Source: Anaeramoeba flamelloides
Taxonomy: Eukaryota > Metamonada > Anaeramoebidae
Direction: 5' to 3'
DNA: 64,000 nt
Assembly (NCBI GenBank): GCA_027625915.1
Contig: JANTQA010000070.1
Coordinates: forward strand, 14,265,001 to 14,329,000
The translations under genes were made by a program, and so were the position numbers. The notes below the pieces were generated by a model. The model did not search any database. It was not told where the DNA came from and saw only the letters and a list, made by a program, of their open reading frames with translations. This document shows positions 24,358 to 36,800 of this stretch, in pieces (positions within the stretch are counted from its first letter, which is position 1; each line of letters starts with the position of its first letter).

Positions 24358-25788
24358 GTAGACTGTATAAAAGTTATCAATCAAGTTCAACAATTTTAAA
24401 ATTCAGATCGTTTAGTAATTGCCTAAATAGATACTACTATACAATCAATAAAAATTCAAATAAATTCTGTACTTTATTTTTAAAATATGAACAAAAGGAA
24501 ATTATTGCAAATATTAATCATTTTTGATAAGTCTTTCCTTCCTATGAAAAAGGTATATTAATATTTCACAACAAATTAAAAGAAATAAATCTTTATGAAT
24601 TAATTTTACATCAAGACAATTTGAAATTATTTTCATTAATTCATAATCGTAAAATCTATGATTTCATGCTTTAATTTCTAAAAGGGAATTAAAGTATAAG
24701 GGCAATTAGAGTTTTATTTTACACTTCTCCAAGAATAAATAAAAAATGTAGATATTTATACATTCGGGGCATTTCTTCACAATTTATTGTCATAATCAGC
24801 TTCAAAATAACAAATTTTGTTTGATTGAAGTGAGAAACCTCCTATATTATGTCTTATTTTTAATCTGGGTTTATAATGGATGATATTTTCCAAGCAAATG
24901 ATTATTATTTTGTCTTTTATAATAATTTTCTTAAAAAATTAATTGAATAAGTGGAAACCCAAACTGGTCATATTTTATTGAATCTAATTACTACTCAAGA
25001 AATATTCATAAATACCTGGAATATACAAATGTCTACAAAAAAATACTTACATTCCATTGAATAAACTATTGAAAATTAAATAAATCATCATTTTTTTCGG
25101 ATCTTCAAGTCCTTAAACATTTTATTTATTTTTTTTATATTTTTAAAACAAAATTAAATTTCAATCTTATTTTGTCAATCAAAAACAACAGAAATTACAA
25201 ATAGTGAGATTTCTTTAAAAAAACCATGTTTTATCAATTTTTCATTTTCTGATTTGATCCAAAAACTCCCACTGACAAAATTAGGATCAAGATCTTTTTT
25301 ACTGATAAAATTAATTGGGAAAAAGTAATTCTTATAAAAATAATAACTCATTTCTCTAAAGTTGATAAAGGGGTTGGTTTATCAAGTTTAATTGAATCTT
25401 TGTGAAAATAATTGACTTTGAGGGAAAAAAAAAATTAAACAAAAGTTAATAATCTAATAAGATATCGCTATGCCTTTCATTGATCTAATTTATTCATTTT
25501 TTTACTTTTCTCAACCCAATTATTCAAAATCTTTTCGATTCATATTTTTAAAGTGTATCAATAAAAGTTTTTGAGTGTATCTTTAAAATAGGCCAGCAAA
25601 CATCACAAAACATATTTTTAGGCTTCTATATGAAAAATTTTTGTCGTTCAGACTTTTTCCAAATAGCTATTAATTCAAAAATAAATTAAACAAAAAAATA
25701 AAAAAACAATTAAGAAAATAAAAATTGTTTTTCTTTAATTTTTTTTTCTTATTCCTCAAATACTCGTTTATGAAGTAATTTACTATAT

Positions 25789-26212
25789 TCACTCGCCACC
25801 TCTTAAAGCTGCTAATTTCCGAAAAAAAAAAAAAAAAACAAAAATACAAAATACACAATTCTTTTGTTTGTTCTATCTTTAAATTTTAAATAATTTTTTC
25901 TTCTTCTTGATTTTTTTTTTCTAATCCATCACTCATCTTTTTCAAATGAAGATCATTTCTAAATTTCCTTGATTTGTTATTTTATACATTGTTTGTTATT
26001 ATGTAAATTGAATCAAGCCATAAATCAGGAAATTTTGGAATAATTTTCCGAGGGAAATTGCATTATAAATTAAATGAAATAAAGCAACATTATGCTTTAT
26101 AACCTTTCCAATTTATAATGCTCTCCGTTTCTCTGTTTTCATTGAGAAAAAAAGATTTTGATGTTAACAAATCCAAATCGTTAAATGGTATTTTGATAAT
26201 ATCATTCATCAT
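25789..26212 (-). CDS. Candidate tiny two-exon gene, 43 aa, unrecognised
   Basis: Exon 26212-26104 encodes 36 residues of normal composition, from MMNDIIKIPFNDLDLL to NRETESIINWK. It ends at a G|GTTATA donor. A strong T-tract acceptor (TTAG) at 25812 joins in phase to a short exon ending AALRGGE and TGA at 25789. Upstream in the same frame a stop separates AAT-run codons (NNNN) from a further coding-looking stretch INVIEKIDGKEFIQK, so the true gene may begin further 5' or be a pseudogene. The antisense Phe-rich frame over this stretch looks like a shadow. No family recognised; low confidence. Confidence 0.3.
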
Positions 26213-27016
26213 CGAATTATTATTATTTTTTTCTTATTTTTGTATGAATTCTTTCCCATCAATTTTTTCAATAACGTTGATATGTCTGAAGGTATTTTTT
26301 TTTGATGTTGAATGTTTTTTTCTTCCCTTTAATTTCCTTCTTGTGATGAATTTGTTTCAGTTCTATTTATTCTGTTTTGTAAATGATTCTTATTAATTTC
26401 TTCTTCTTAGAATAGATCTGTTTGAATTACTTACTTGTTATTTTTGAAATTAAATTATTATTTTGTAAGGGAAAAATTAAATTATTCACTTGGGTAAGGT
26501 GGAAAAAAAAAAAATGATCAAAATTTAACCAAAAAGTATGTTGTGTTTTATATATATATTGGATCTTTTTTTTTTTTTCCTGTTTTCCTACTTTTGAAGG
26601 ATTTAACTTGAAGAGATAAAATTCTAATATATTTTGATAACAACCAAATGATCTTGTACTCCAGTTAAACATGCTTCTATGTGAGTATAACACTTTTGTA
26701 CATGCATTTAATCTTTGATAAATTAATCATTTGATACATTTAACATAATGTTAATGTTTCAAAAATGAGAAAAATAAGCAAAGTTATTTTGTGCTTTTTT
26801 AAAAAAATCGTTTTTTGTCTAATAATTGGCATTATCCATTGTAAAGTTTTAAAAATCATTTCATTCTTTATTTCAATCACATTACAATAGTAAAATTTCT
26901 GCTTCATGTTTATTTGTTTGTTACTTCATTGCAGTTTGAATTCATGAATTTACTGGGATGAATTCACAAAAGCAATAAAACAACAAATTCAATTCTTTGG
27001 TTATACCTAGCTAAAA
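26213..27016. other. Spacer downstream of STN1
   Basis: A minus-strand stretch near 26672-26592 (MFNWSTRSFGCYQNILE...) looks faintly coding and ends at a possible GTAGGA donor. I could not connect it in phase to any exon. Otherwise nothing is seen. Confidence 0.4.
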
Positions 27017-28300
27017 TTAATTGCAAATTTGCCAACCCTTTTCGGTTTCATAAATGATCGACTCTTCTTTTAGATCGTTCAAAATACTATGAATCGCCTT
27101 CACTGAAACATGCTGACACCTTTTCCTGTATTCGTTCTGTACACCCCGGCCATTTTGTATTTCCCTTTTAATAACATGGTGATCGATTTTGAGATCCTTT
27201 TGAGAAGATAATTGCCTGATTACTCTGCAAACAGGATCCATTAAAATTGGTTTTGTTAACCAATATTGCTTTGTTTCCTTTATTTCGCAAATCTCTCCTT
27301 TTTTAATTAATGACCCAATTGCTTCAATGAAAATTGCTTTAATTTTTTCTTTTTTCCAATTCTCGCCTCCAAAAAAAGTTTTCTTCTTCAAATTGGACTT
27401 AATTCCACAATTTGTTTCACTCGATTTATCTTTTACGTACTGTTCAACATAATCTGCTGCAAAGGAATAAAGAAGCTGGTTATTGATTAATTGATCATTA
27501 TTTATTAGCTTGTCTTGCATTTCATAAAAATATTTTAATATTTTTGTTGAGAGTGTTTCTGATAAGGAGTTTGGATTCGTCAAGTCTAAGCTTGAATTCT
27601 TTTTATTAATATTTAATGTTGTTTTAACAAGGGTCATCTCAGAAGTGATCTCAAAAGGCTTTGATAAAAACAAATTCCAAAGTTTCATTGCTTCCAATTT
27701 ATGAACAATTTCTTCATTCGGATCTGTGCATATTTTGAGATTATTAATTTTAACGGTTATGTATCCATTGTATGAATTTAAAAAGCCATTTACTTCAACT
27801 AATTTACCCAAATAATAATTCCTTAATTTCTTAAAATTCGAAATCTTATTTTTAAAATCATTATTGGGATTGATTTTATTCATATTATTAGTATTGCCAA
27901 AAGTATTATTTGGTTTGTTTTCATCAATATAATTATAACCACTAGTATTATTCTTATTCTTATTATAATTATTATTGCTGTTGTTATTATTGTTTTTGTT
28001 TTTGTTTTCGTTGTTAGAGTTAAAAAATTGCGTGGCTTGTATTTTTCCTGTTCCGTCGTCAATTACAAAGACTCTTCTTCCTTTTGATTTGTTCATTTCC
28101 TGGAATTCTTGAAATTGAATTATTGTTCCTACAACAGAAACACGTGTAATTGGATGTAGCCATTCTTTTTCGTTATTAGATCTATCTTTTACAAAGTAAA
28201 ACCCATTCTCAATGATTTGGATCTTGTTCAATTGATGAATAACAATTTGAACATTGCCAGAGAAAAAGGGATCAACACCCCAAAATAAGAGATCAGTCAT
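27017..28300 (-). CDS. STN1: CST complex subunit STN1 (OBFC1), 427 aa
   Basis: STN1 works with CTC1 and TEN1 in the nucleus to cap telomeres, recruit polymerase alpha-primase for C-strand fill-in and rescue stalled forks. The N-terminus LLFWGVDPFF matches the LLWGLDP start of animal STN1. An OB fold follows (about residues 15-200), with VSVVGTIIQF and a DDGTGKI strand where human STN1 has DDSTGVI. The C-terminal half shows the paired winged-helix domains, including KAIFIEAIGSLIKKGEI and the last block AIHSILNDLK. An Asn-rich insert (about residues 94-152, with runs such as NKNNNNNSNN) splits the OB fold, making it longer than the 368-aa human protein. It is a single exon with a TAA stop. RPA32 also has an OB fold plus winged helix, but the first-residue block and two C-terminal helix-turn-helices favour STN1. 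Confidence 0.9.
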   Translation of the reverse strand: MTDLLFWGVDPFFSGNVQIVIHQLNKIQIIENGFYFVKDRSNNEKEWLHPITRVSVVGTIIQFQEFQEMNKSKGRRVFVIDDGTGKIQATQFFNSNNENKNKNNNNNSNNNYNKNKNNTSGYNYIDENKPNNTFGNTNNMNKINPNNDFKNKISNFKKLRNYYLGKLVEVNGFLNSYNGYITVKINNLKICTDPNEEIVHKLEAMKLWNLFLSKPFEITSEMTLVKTTLNINKKNSSLDLTNPNSLSETLSTKILKYFYEMQDKLINNDQLINNQLLYSFAADYVEQYVKDKSSETNCGIKSNLKKKTFFGGENWKKEKIKAIFIEAIGSLIKKGEICEIKETKQYWLTKPILMDPVCRVIRQLSSQKDLKIDHHVIKREIQNGRGVQNEYRKRCQHVSVKAIHSILNDLKEESIIYETEKGWQICN

Positions 28301-28383
28301 TTGAGTATTATGTTGGATTGTGGTTGCTTTTTTTTTTTAGGTGTAGAATAGTTGAGAAATTTGAAAAGAAAAAGAACTTTTTG

Positions 28384-28530
28384 ATGGAAACCAAAAATGA
28401 AAAAATGAAAATGAATTTTATTTTTATAATCAAGGGAGTTCCACAAAAGGTGGGGTGTGAAAATTTTGTACAGGTAATACCCAAAATTTTGGAAAAGAGC
28501 GAGTTAAAGAATTTGAGAAACACTTTTTAA
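28384..28530 (+). CDS. Candidate short ORF or first exon divergent from STN1
   Basis: It starts 84 nt from the STN1 start on the opposite strand, so the two would share a promoter. It encodes 48 residues from METKNEKMKM through IIKGVPQKVGCENFVQ to LRNTF and TAA. Codon use is more coding-like than the flanks. A CAG|GTAATA donor lies in the middle (28482/28483), so the 5' part may be the first exon of a spliced gene whose next exon I could not find. No family recognised. Confidence 0.3.
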   Translation: METKNEKMKMNFIFIIKGVPQKVGCENFVQVIPKILEKSELKNLRNTF

Positions 28531-29433
28531 ATACTTTAGGGATAAGTTTTATTAATTTGCTTTTAAAACTCAAAAAAATCAATTCCGATTGGAAAACATT
28601 TTTTTTATTTTTTAATAATTTAAGGGCCAAATGACAGAAATAAATTTACTACAGACTATGAAGTAACTTATTCTTGAGAAGTGTTATTGATACATTGAAA
28701 TACCATCTTAAATATCCAATCTATTTAAACTTGTTTTGTCTGTTACTCCATTCTTATTTAACAATTGATACTCGTCCTGAAATTATAAATTTAAATAAAA
28801 AAATATATTTCCTTTTGTATTCAAGAACAACTATTAATTAAAACTTTCATGTAATTAACTTTTTTATCATTCTAATTTTCATTAAAAACCTGAGATTTTA
28901 AAAATGAAATAAAAATAATGCCCAAAACTAAAAAAAAGTGAGTCAAAATTTTTGAAATGTGAATTATTTCTTTTTTATTACTGAACTTTCACTGAAAAAA
29001 AGGTGAATAGAAAATTGTTTACCAATTATTAAATTCGTTTTAAAAAAGATTACTCAGTATCAATTTACTTAATGTTATTTATATTGTTTTTTGAAGATTT
29101 TTTGTTTTTTTGAGTCGACTTTCTCAAAATAAGAAAAAAAACAAAAAAAAATAAAAAGAAAAAAAATCGAAAAAAGAAAAAAAAAAAGAATAAGAAAAAA
29201 ATAATTTGAAAAAGATAAACTAAATAATAACAAAAATAAAATGAAAAAGAAAAACTTAAATTTGAAAAAAGAAAATTCGGTAAAAAATAGAAAAATAACA
29301 AATAATTCCATTCCTAATTATAACAATTCATTGAGTTAATCTTTGAAATGATTTCAAATATATATATACATATTTTATCGTAAATTAGATGTTGATTTGA
29401 AAGAAGAAGAAAAAAAAACTTATTTTTTTTTTG

Positions 29434-29590
29434 TGACACCGTATTTTATTCTCTGAACATGAACAGACAATTCTACTTTTAAAAAACAAAAACTTTAAAC
29501 TAAATGTAAGGCTTTAAAAAAACTCAAATTAAGGCACAAAATTCACAATATAAACTCTTTTTCGGTCAAAGAGGCCAAGTTTTATTGGAG
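29434..29590. mobile_element. Truncated family-S MITE fused to a Tc1-like TA end
   Basis: Half of the family-S palindrome (ending AAATTAAGGCACAAAATTCA) stops at TA and is followed directly by AACTCTTTTTCGGTCAAAGA, a TIR of the 57845-58546 type. One element apparently landed in the other and both lost their distal parts. Confidence 0.5.
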
Positions 29591-30369
29591 AAATTGAACA
29601 TATTCAATTGAATTTAATTCATTATTCTTCTCAAACTAAAATTTCAATTTTTAGATCAAGATTATTTTTTCTCATTTTTATAATTTTTTTTTTAATTTTT
29701 TTTTTTTTTTTTTCGATTTTTTTTCTTTTTATTTTTTTTTTTTTATGAATTAAATTCAAAAAAAAAAAATCTTTTAAAACTTTAAATTAACTTTAAGAAA
29801 ATCTAGGCTTTTTGTTGTTTGAAATTTCATATATATACTATTAAAAAAATCTTACTATCAACAATTTTAATTTTCCAAAGAAATTGAGAAATTTTGTACA
29901 AGATACCTTCCAATCAAATGGTCCACAAAATTTTTTTCAACAGTTTTTTTTTTTTTTTGAAATTTATGGTTTGTTCAGGTATTTCGTTTATGATTATCAA
30001 CTCTAATCAGATATTTATTATTTCTCTTATTTCGAAACATTGGTAGTTTGTTTGGTTCAAAAACAAGGTGTTATTTTTCATTTTTGGCTGGTTCAATTTG
30101 AGTAAAATTGAGTTTAGTATCTCTAACATGTCTATTTTCGATAATTAAATTTTTGAAAAGTAAATGGATTTTTTCATTCGATCTATCCAATTAAGATCGA
30201 TTTTTAATTCATAAAATATCATCATTATGTATTTTCTTCACATCCACCCCCACTCCCTACACCCCAAAATTTCTAGTGGAATAAAAACCAGAAAAAAGGA
30301 TTATCAATAAAAAACAAAAATTTCCACAAGTTTTAATTAACAATAGGTATTTCACTGTTTTTTTTTTTT

Positions 30370-30425
30370 TTTTTTTTGATTCAAAAGAATCGAGTAAATT
30401 AAGTATGTTTACTCGATTTTTGAAA
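30370..30425. repeat. Solo hairpin module
   Basis: Palindrome TTCAAAAGAATCGAGTAAA paired with TTTACTCGATTTTTGAA, a minimal copy of the modules at 18040-18850 and 63360-63560. It lies beyond the 3' end of the K+ channel gene. Confidence 0.6.
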
Positions 30426-30897
30426 TTAAAAAAAAAAAACCTAGACACAAATCTAAAATTGTTGCAATCAGTACCCGTTCTTTCGATGTATGTTTTTTAT
30501 TATATTAAATATTTTTTAATTTTTAACATTATTTTTTCTCTAATTACCTTAATTTTTCGAAACAAAAAATTCTTAATTAGTATTTTTTTTTTCGAATTAA
30601 AGTAAAAACATTTATTTGGTGATTGTTTTTAATAATGTACAAAAGACCTTCAAGCTTCAATTAAAATACAGATACTTCCTAATTAATAAAAAAAAAAAAT
30701 AAAAAAAAAAAAAATAGTTTGTTTGGAATAAAAATTATTTCAAATATAAAAATCAAAATAATATGCTGTGATGTTTAATTAAATAATTTTTTGAATAATT
30801 ATAGGTTTCTAAAAAAAAAAAAATATATAACTCCTCAAAAATATTAAAAATTCAAGTATTTTTTTTTTGTAAAATGGATTTCACACAGGAAAAAATA

Positions 30898-33800
30898 TTA
30901 ATCCATTTCGTCAAGAAGCATTTGTTCAATTTTGTCCATTCGGTTTGACAAAGCTGTTAAATGTTCTTCAACCTGATTAAGAGCGTCGATAACGTATCTT
31001 GATCCACCAAAAGAATGCTTCTTTTGTTCTTGTAAATTACTATTTGAACCTGAGGAAAACATCCGTGTTAAAGAAGAGCTACGCTTCATATTTTGCATTG
31101 AATCGCGATTGTCTTTTATCGTATCTTCGTGTATTGTGTTAATGCCATCGTCATTGTTTGCTTTATTCTTGATCCTTTCAGCTTCTTTTTTTGCCTTTTC
31201 ATCTTCATAGGCAAACCCCATATTAATACCAAAAATGGTAACTGGGAAGGCCAAAACTAATAGCCCAATAATCATTGTGCATGCTGCCACTAATTTGCCA
31301 AGATTTGTTACAGGGTAGGTGTCCCCATAGCCAACTGTTGTCATCGTTACGATGGCCCACCAGAAGGTGCTAGGAATAGATTGGAATGGTGATTCTGATC
31401 CGTCCATATCTCTGATCCATACACCTTTCTCCTCATCAAAGGTTTGTCCGCCGAGCTCTGCAAAATATAATACCGACGAGAAGACGACAATTGCAAGCGA
31501 AAGCAAAAAAATCAATAAATTGAATCCATTTATACTTTTTTTTGTTGCCTTCGCAACGAGTTGGAAGCCTTCGTTGTACTTGGAAAATTTAAAGATCCTA
31601 AACACCCTTGCAAGCCTGACAACACGAATGATCCCAACATTACTTGCGGCTGATCCCCCAAGTGCTAATTCGATGTAAAATGGTAAAATGGCTAAAAGAT
31701 CAACCGTATTCATAAAATCATATAAAAAGCTTTTGAGGCCTGTGCCACCGTATTCGTATAAGTAACACCCCTGGATTCTACAAACATATTCAATTGTAAA
31801 CACAACAACTGCAAACGTCTCCAATTTAAACCAAATCGGGTAATCGCTATATTCTGGAATGGACTCAAGTGCAAAATTTATCGTGGACATTAAAATTACA
31901 AGCATTATAAAGATCGAATTAAGCATTGCCTATTGATAGAAATTTAAAATATTATGTTGCCAAAAAGGTTGTTAAGATTCAGAAAATTAGTTATTGTTTG
32001 GTTTTATTTTTTTAATTGTATTTTTTTTTTCTATTTTTTTTATTTTTTTCAATTTCAATTTTGAAAAAAATTTTACATTTAAATATTGATTTCTAATGGA
32101 GTGGTTCGGATTCAATATTTGTTCGAATAAATGGAAATTATATTTGCTTTTATATTTGATTTTTTGAAGTCAAGATTTTAATACTCAATATTTTTTTTGT
32201 TATAGAAATGAAATAAATACTCGGACCGAAAAATAATCCCTGACAAGATTTTTAATTGTGAATATTCGGAAAATTGATATTTAATTTCTTTTATTTCCAA
32301 TCAAATCCTTATTATAAATAACCAATTTTTTTATGAGATTAATAATAAACCCACCTAAAGTCCATTAAAGTGAGTTTTTTCAATAGGATACTCAAATAAT
32401 TGTTTGATAACCTCATAAGTAAATATATTTAAAAAAAATAAAATTTCCCCATAGGATTGATTTGAAAAATGATGTTTTTTATTCTTGTTTTTTGACTGAT
32501 TGGGTGGTGTTTTGAACAAGTGTAATTTCATTAATCATTGTTCTAATAAGTGTGTGTGTTATAATATTAAAAGTTTGATTCTTAAAAAAAGGATTTATTT
32601 TAAATAAAAGAAATTACAAATCAATTTTCCTAATATTCACAATTAAATATCTTGTCAGGGGATTTTTTTCATTTCCGGTATTTTTTTCACTACTTGACTT
32701 TTAAAAAAAAATTATACAAAAAGTAAAATTTATGCTGAAATTTCTCATCAAAAGATGTAAGGTAGGAATATATAAAAAATGAAAAAACAGATATTAGGGA
32801 ACTGTTTTGTTTTTTTTTGTTTTGTTTTGTTTTATTTTGTTTTGTTTTGTTTTTTTTTGCATTGTGGATATTTTCAAAAAGAAGAAAAAATTTGAAAAAA
32901 TCTTTTTGTCTTTTTTTGTTATTTTCTTCTTGTCGTTGTGGAAAAAAAGTCAACTACAATTTTTAATTTCACACCTTAAGAGAACAATAGAAGGATATAA
33001 GTTTAGCAATGTGAAAAATTACACAATTTTATAAATTTTATTGAACTCGTTTTGTGTGAAAATAATTGGTATCTTAGATGTCTGTAGTGTTTCTGGACAT
33101 TGCCAAATGATTGAAAAAATGTCTCTGAAATGACGATTTTCAATTGTGTCATATTACCCATAATTTTTAGGAGATATTTTTGTAATCTTCAAAACATTTC
33201 ACAAATACTATAGTAATATCCAATATTAAACTCAATTCCAAAAAATGGGACATAAAAAAAAATTGCATTAATAAAAATATACTCCAAAATACATAATACT
33301 TAAACATTAAAATAATAAAAGACCCGAAAATATTTAATTAATACTATTTATATATTTTATAGTAAATTTAAAATTCAATTCGAAAAATAAAAATGAAAAA
33401 ATAAAAAAAAGTGTATGCATATTTTTGGAACACGGTTACCAAAAAATCCATTTTTATTGAAAGAAAAATTAATAAAAACTATTAATAGATTCAGCTTGTC
33501 TTTTGATAACTAAATCTATCCTTTTAAATATAGAGTTTACTAATTTTCTTAGGTTTCCCAACTCAAAGTATTCCATACATTAGTGAAAATTTTAAAAATT
33601 CTTCTTGGTTTTATGGTTACAATTTTTCAGTTTAGTATCCATAAATTCCCAATTGGATTTAAATTTGTGGAATTGGGGGTCAAGGGTCCAGAACATTACA
33701 TCCCCGATTTAAGTAAGTTTGAGTTTTTTTTTGAAGTATGTGGACAAGTTCCATCCTTTTGGAAAATCCATTTCAACTCACCATATTCTGAATTAGCGTG

Positions 33801-36800
33801 TTGAATTACATTTGATTTTTTTGATAATATCATTAATAATACATTCAGTATTCACACTTCCATTAATGATAATAAGGTCTGTTTGTAGGTAATGGGCTCT
33901 AGCACCCCATATCATGATTTTTTTTCAAAAAATTTTTTTTTATGATCAGAATGAAAACTTTTAAATTTCATTTTAAAGCGATTTTGAGATTTTCGAAAAG
34001 TTTTGAAAAAAAAAGAATCCAAAAAAATCAAAAAAATTATTGAAAATCAAAAATCCAAAAATAATGAAAAAAAAATGATAAATAATTAACTTTAAAATTA
34101 TTTACATTGATTGTTAATATCTAATGTTTCTATTTAAGAGTCAAATATCACTTTTCTTAGAATTTTATTGATTTTGAAGGTGTGCCCCAATTTTTGGAAT
34201 TGAGTTTACATGCACGTGCCCTACTCTATCAAGGGTGACCCAAACCAAACTTTATTTAACTTTCCATATCCTAAGGGATATTGTTTAAATCTAACATAAC
34301 CTAAACATAGCATATTCTACCAAGTCCAAATATCTTAAACGTACCAGAACCTAATATCCATGCTTATTCTAACAATTTCTAATATACCAAAAGGGTACCA
34401 AAAACTCGTTATTTGACCCTGGTATACTCCGTATTAACCCCTACATTATCATCTTACATACCTTAACAATATCATCAAAAGTCAACCTAAAAAATAAAAT
34501 ATAATTTGGATGACAAAATGTAATATCAAAATTTTCAGCAATGTTACACAATTGAAAATCTTCATTTCCGAGACATTTTTTCATTTTTTTTTTACTGTCA
34601 TCTGGCAATGACCAGAAACACTACAGACATCTAAGACACCAATTCTTTTCACACAAAACGAGTAGAATACAATTTATAAAATTTTGCAATTCTTCGCTTT
34701 AGTATTTTTTTTTACTTTGTATCATAACTCCTCAATAGAAATCAAAGAAAACAAAGTAAAAACTGAAAATGAAGAGCAAAGCAAAATCAGAGAAAAGAAA
34801 AAATAAATTAACTTCAAAGAACAAATTCATCATATGTCTTAATATACGGGTACACTGTTTTTTTAAAGAATTTGTTTTAATGAATATAAACATCTAAATT
34901 TGATTAGAATAGTGTTAAAACCAAACCCTGATTCACTATTTTAGTTAAAACCCTCATAATCTTTTGATTAAAATCGAAAAAAAATTAAAAATTTTTCCAA
35001 CATTTTATTATTTTTTAGTTACTACAGTCATCAAAATAAAGCGTGCACAACAACTATAATCCGTGTTTCAAAATATTATCCGTGCTTTTTTTTATTCTTG
35101 TACCAAGGTAACATCCAATCTACTACTAAATAGTATACTTGTTTTCAAATCAATTTTGAAAGTAAAGGTCAGGTTATTTTCAGTAAAATTTAAATTATTC
35201 AAGCAAATAGTTGAAAATTTTTCATTAGTATCACAATTTTTTTGAATTTTTTTGTTTTATTGATGTTTAAAAGTTTCTCAAAAATTTACTCTATTTTTTA
35301 AGATAAATTTTGCAATTTGATCCTTCATTTTTAGAATTTCTTTTTAAATAATAGAACTTTAAGAAACCAATACCATATTTTTTTTGGGTTTATTATTGAT
35401 TTCTTTGATTGGTTAATGTATAGATCTTCTATAACAAAAAAACACGCTTTTAATTTTGAAACATGTATTAAATTTTTTTGCAGGCTTTATTTGGACTACA
35501 GGAAAATCAAATCAATTTAAAAGATCAGTCAATAAGTGTTTGAGTTTGCTGGTTTTTCTTCGAAATTCGAATAAATAGAGAAAACCATTTTATTTTTGTG
35601 GATAAATTGAAATTTCAATTTAATTTTTTTTCTCGGAAAAAATACAACTCCTTTTTTTTTGTGCCGAGTGTAACATACCACCTAAACAAAACAATTTTAA
35701 AAACCAAAAATGAAATTAAACAATTCTTTCGGTGAGTTGAGAAAATAAATTTCTCTTTTTTGTTCTTTCTTTCAACCAAAAAAAGATAAAATCTAAAAAC
35801 TACCAAACATTCAAGCTACAACCGGTTTTATTCCTGACGTGTATTTGTATTTTTTGAAACCCACTTTGTAATAAATAATCTCAAAAAGTAAATCTCATGA
35901 ATGAAAATGAGTACCAAATCCCGGTTGTCTGTTATAGATTTAATTTTTGAATGAAAAATTTCAAAAAAAGCAATTGCTGTTAATTGTTAAATAAAAAGAT
36001 CAATATTTTCAATCAACTTTCCAAAAAAAATCACATTCCCAAGAATTAAAAGAAATCACCAAAGTCCACAATTCTAAAAAGGGGTATTAAATTAATAATT
36101 TAATCTGGTTTTACAAGTATAAAAAATTTGACAATTTACATTGATTTTTCAAATCTTTTTTTGGAAAGCCAAATGAAAATTTTGTTCTTTTTATTTTGCA
36201 ACAAATAGTAAACACGACTTTCCAATCTCGCTCTTAACTAAATAACATTTTTATCCTTTAGAATTCGAAATTGAAATGGTAGTTTTCCAAAAAAATTATT
36301 CCAAAAAAAAATAAAATACCTTCTTATTTTTCGAAAAATTGTAGTATTTCAAGACATTTAGTTTTTTATTACAAATCTATTTTGTATCAATTTCTTATCT
36401 TCATAAAACTGAGTATCTAAACTTTTTTAAAAATGTTAAATTCAAATTTCAACAAGTAACTCTTCCTTCAATTCCAAATTAATAGATTTTTAATTATGTT
36501 TTCACAATAAGCAAAAAAAATGTTTCAGTTTTTTCTCTTGGAATTTTTTTTTTTCTTTATTAGTTTATTGATCAACAATTCCCATTCAATTTTTAATAAT
36601 AGAATAAGATTCAATATTATTTTTGGTACCCATTACTGGAAATTAGAAAAAATAACAAATACCGAAATTGTAGCGAAAGACAGATTATCTTCAATTTTAT
36701 CAACAAAAAAATTTAAACAGTGCTTTTATTCTGAAATCCTGTTCAAGTAGTTTTGAAGATCCTCAAATATACACTCAGTTCCACTTTTAAGACACAAACT

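Larger units (their letters stand above)
21960..25080 (+). mobile_element. Decayed non-LTR retrotransposon (LINE) with later insertions
   Basis: Plus-strand frames, broken by many stops, retain typical LINE reverse-transcriptase blocks. An upstream block near 21960-22130 reads GLVINKDQNGSI. Near 22410-22560 IKKGSILFIHKKG is followed by INNSLPRFFKIMLYKLKE, the YRPISL-type RT block. At about 22790 lies a GILKGSII block, the RQG region. Near 23170-23330 comes LSQLTYVLEIYN, the post-RT region. Remnants resume after 24360 (HNRKIYDFML). Hairpin modules (23540-23900) and a 387-nt TIR element (23971-24357) sit inside. The motifs identify a LINE rather than an LTR element. It is long dead. Confidence 0.65.
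20139..25788. other. Gene-free stretch: TTAA element and decayed LINE
   Basis: No host gene recognised. It holds the TTAA transposon 20802-21491 and the LINE fossil of about 21960-25080 with two later insertions. From 25100 to 25780 there is AT-rich DNA with homopolymers in which I see nothing. Confidence 0.6.
28531..30897. other. Gene-free stretch downstream of the K+ channel
   Basis: AT-rich DNA with a very A-rich block at about 29130-29240 and poly-T blocks at about 29690-29745. A truncated family-S MITE half lies at about 29434-29544. It runs into a TA-flanked end AACTCTTTTTCGGTCAAAG at about 29552, related to the Tc1-like elements at 57845 and 61499. A hairpin module is at 30370-30425. 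No exon seen. Confidence 0.5.

Noticed and set aside
21960-25080. Possible LTR retrotransposon
   Set aside because: The reverse-transcriptase blocks and FVDD box of the related copy fit LINEs. No long terminal repeats, integrase or protease were seen. No virus-derived element was found anywhere in the window.
26118-26396. 92-residue plus-strand frame rich in Phe/Leu/Ile
   Set aside because: It is antisense to the more normal minus-strand codons at 26212-26104, and its composition is typical of antisense AT-rich DNA.
31352-31678. 108-residue plus-strand frame
   Set aside because: Lies fully antisense to the K+ channel exon 2; shadow.
33583-33804. 73-residue plus-strand frame with unusually high GC
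   Set aside because: The minus strand reads as Tc1 transposase catalytic region (WIFQKDGTCPHTSKK); this frame is its shadow.
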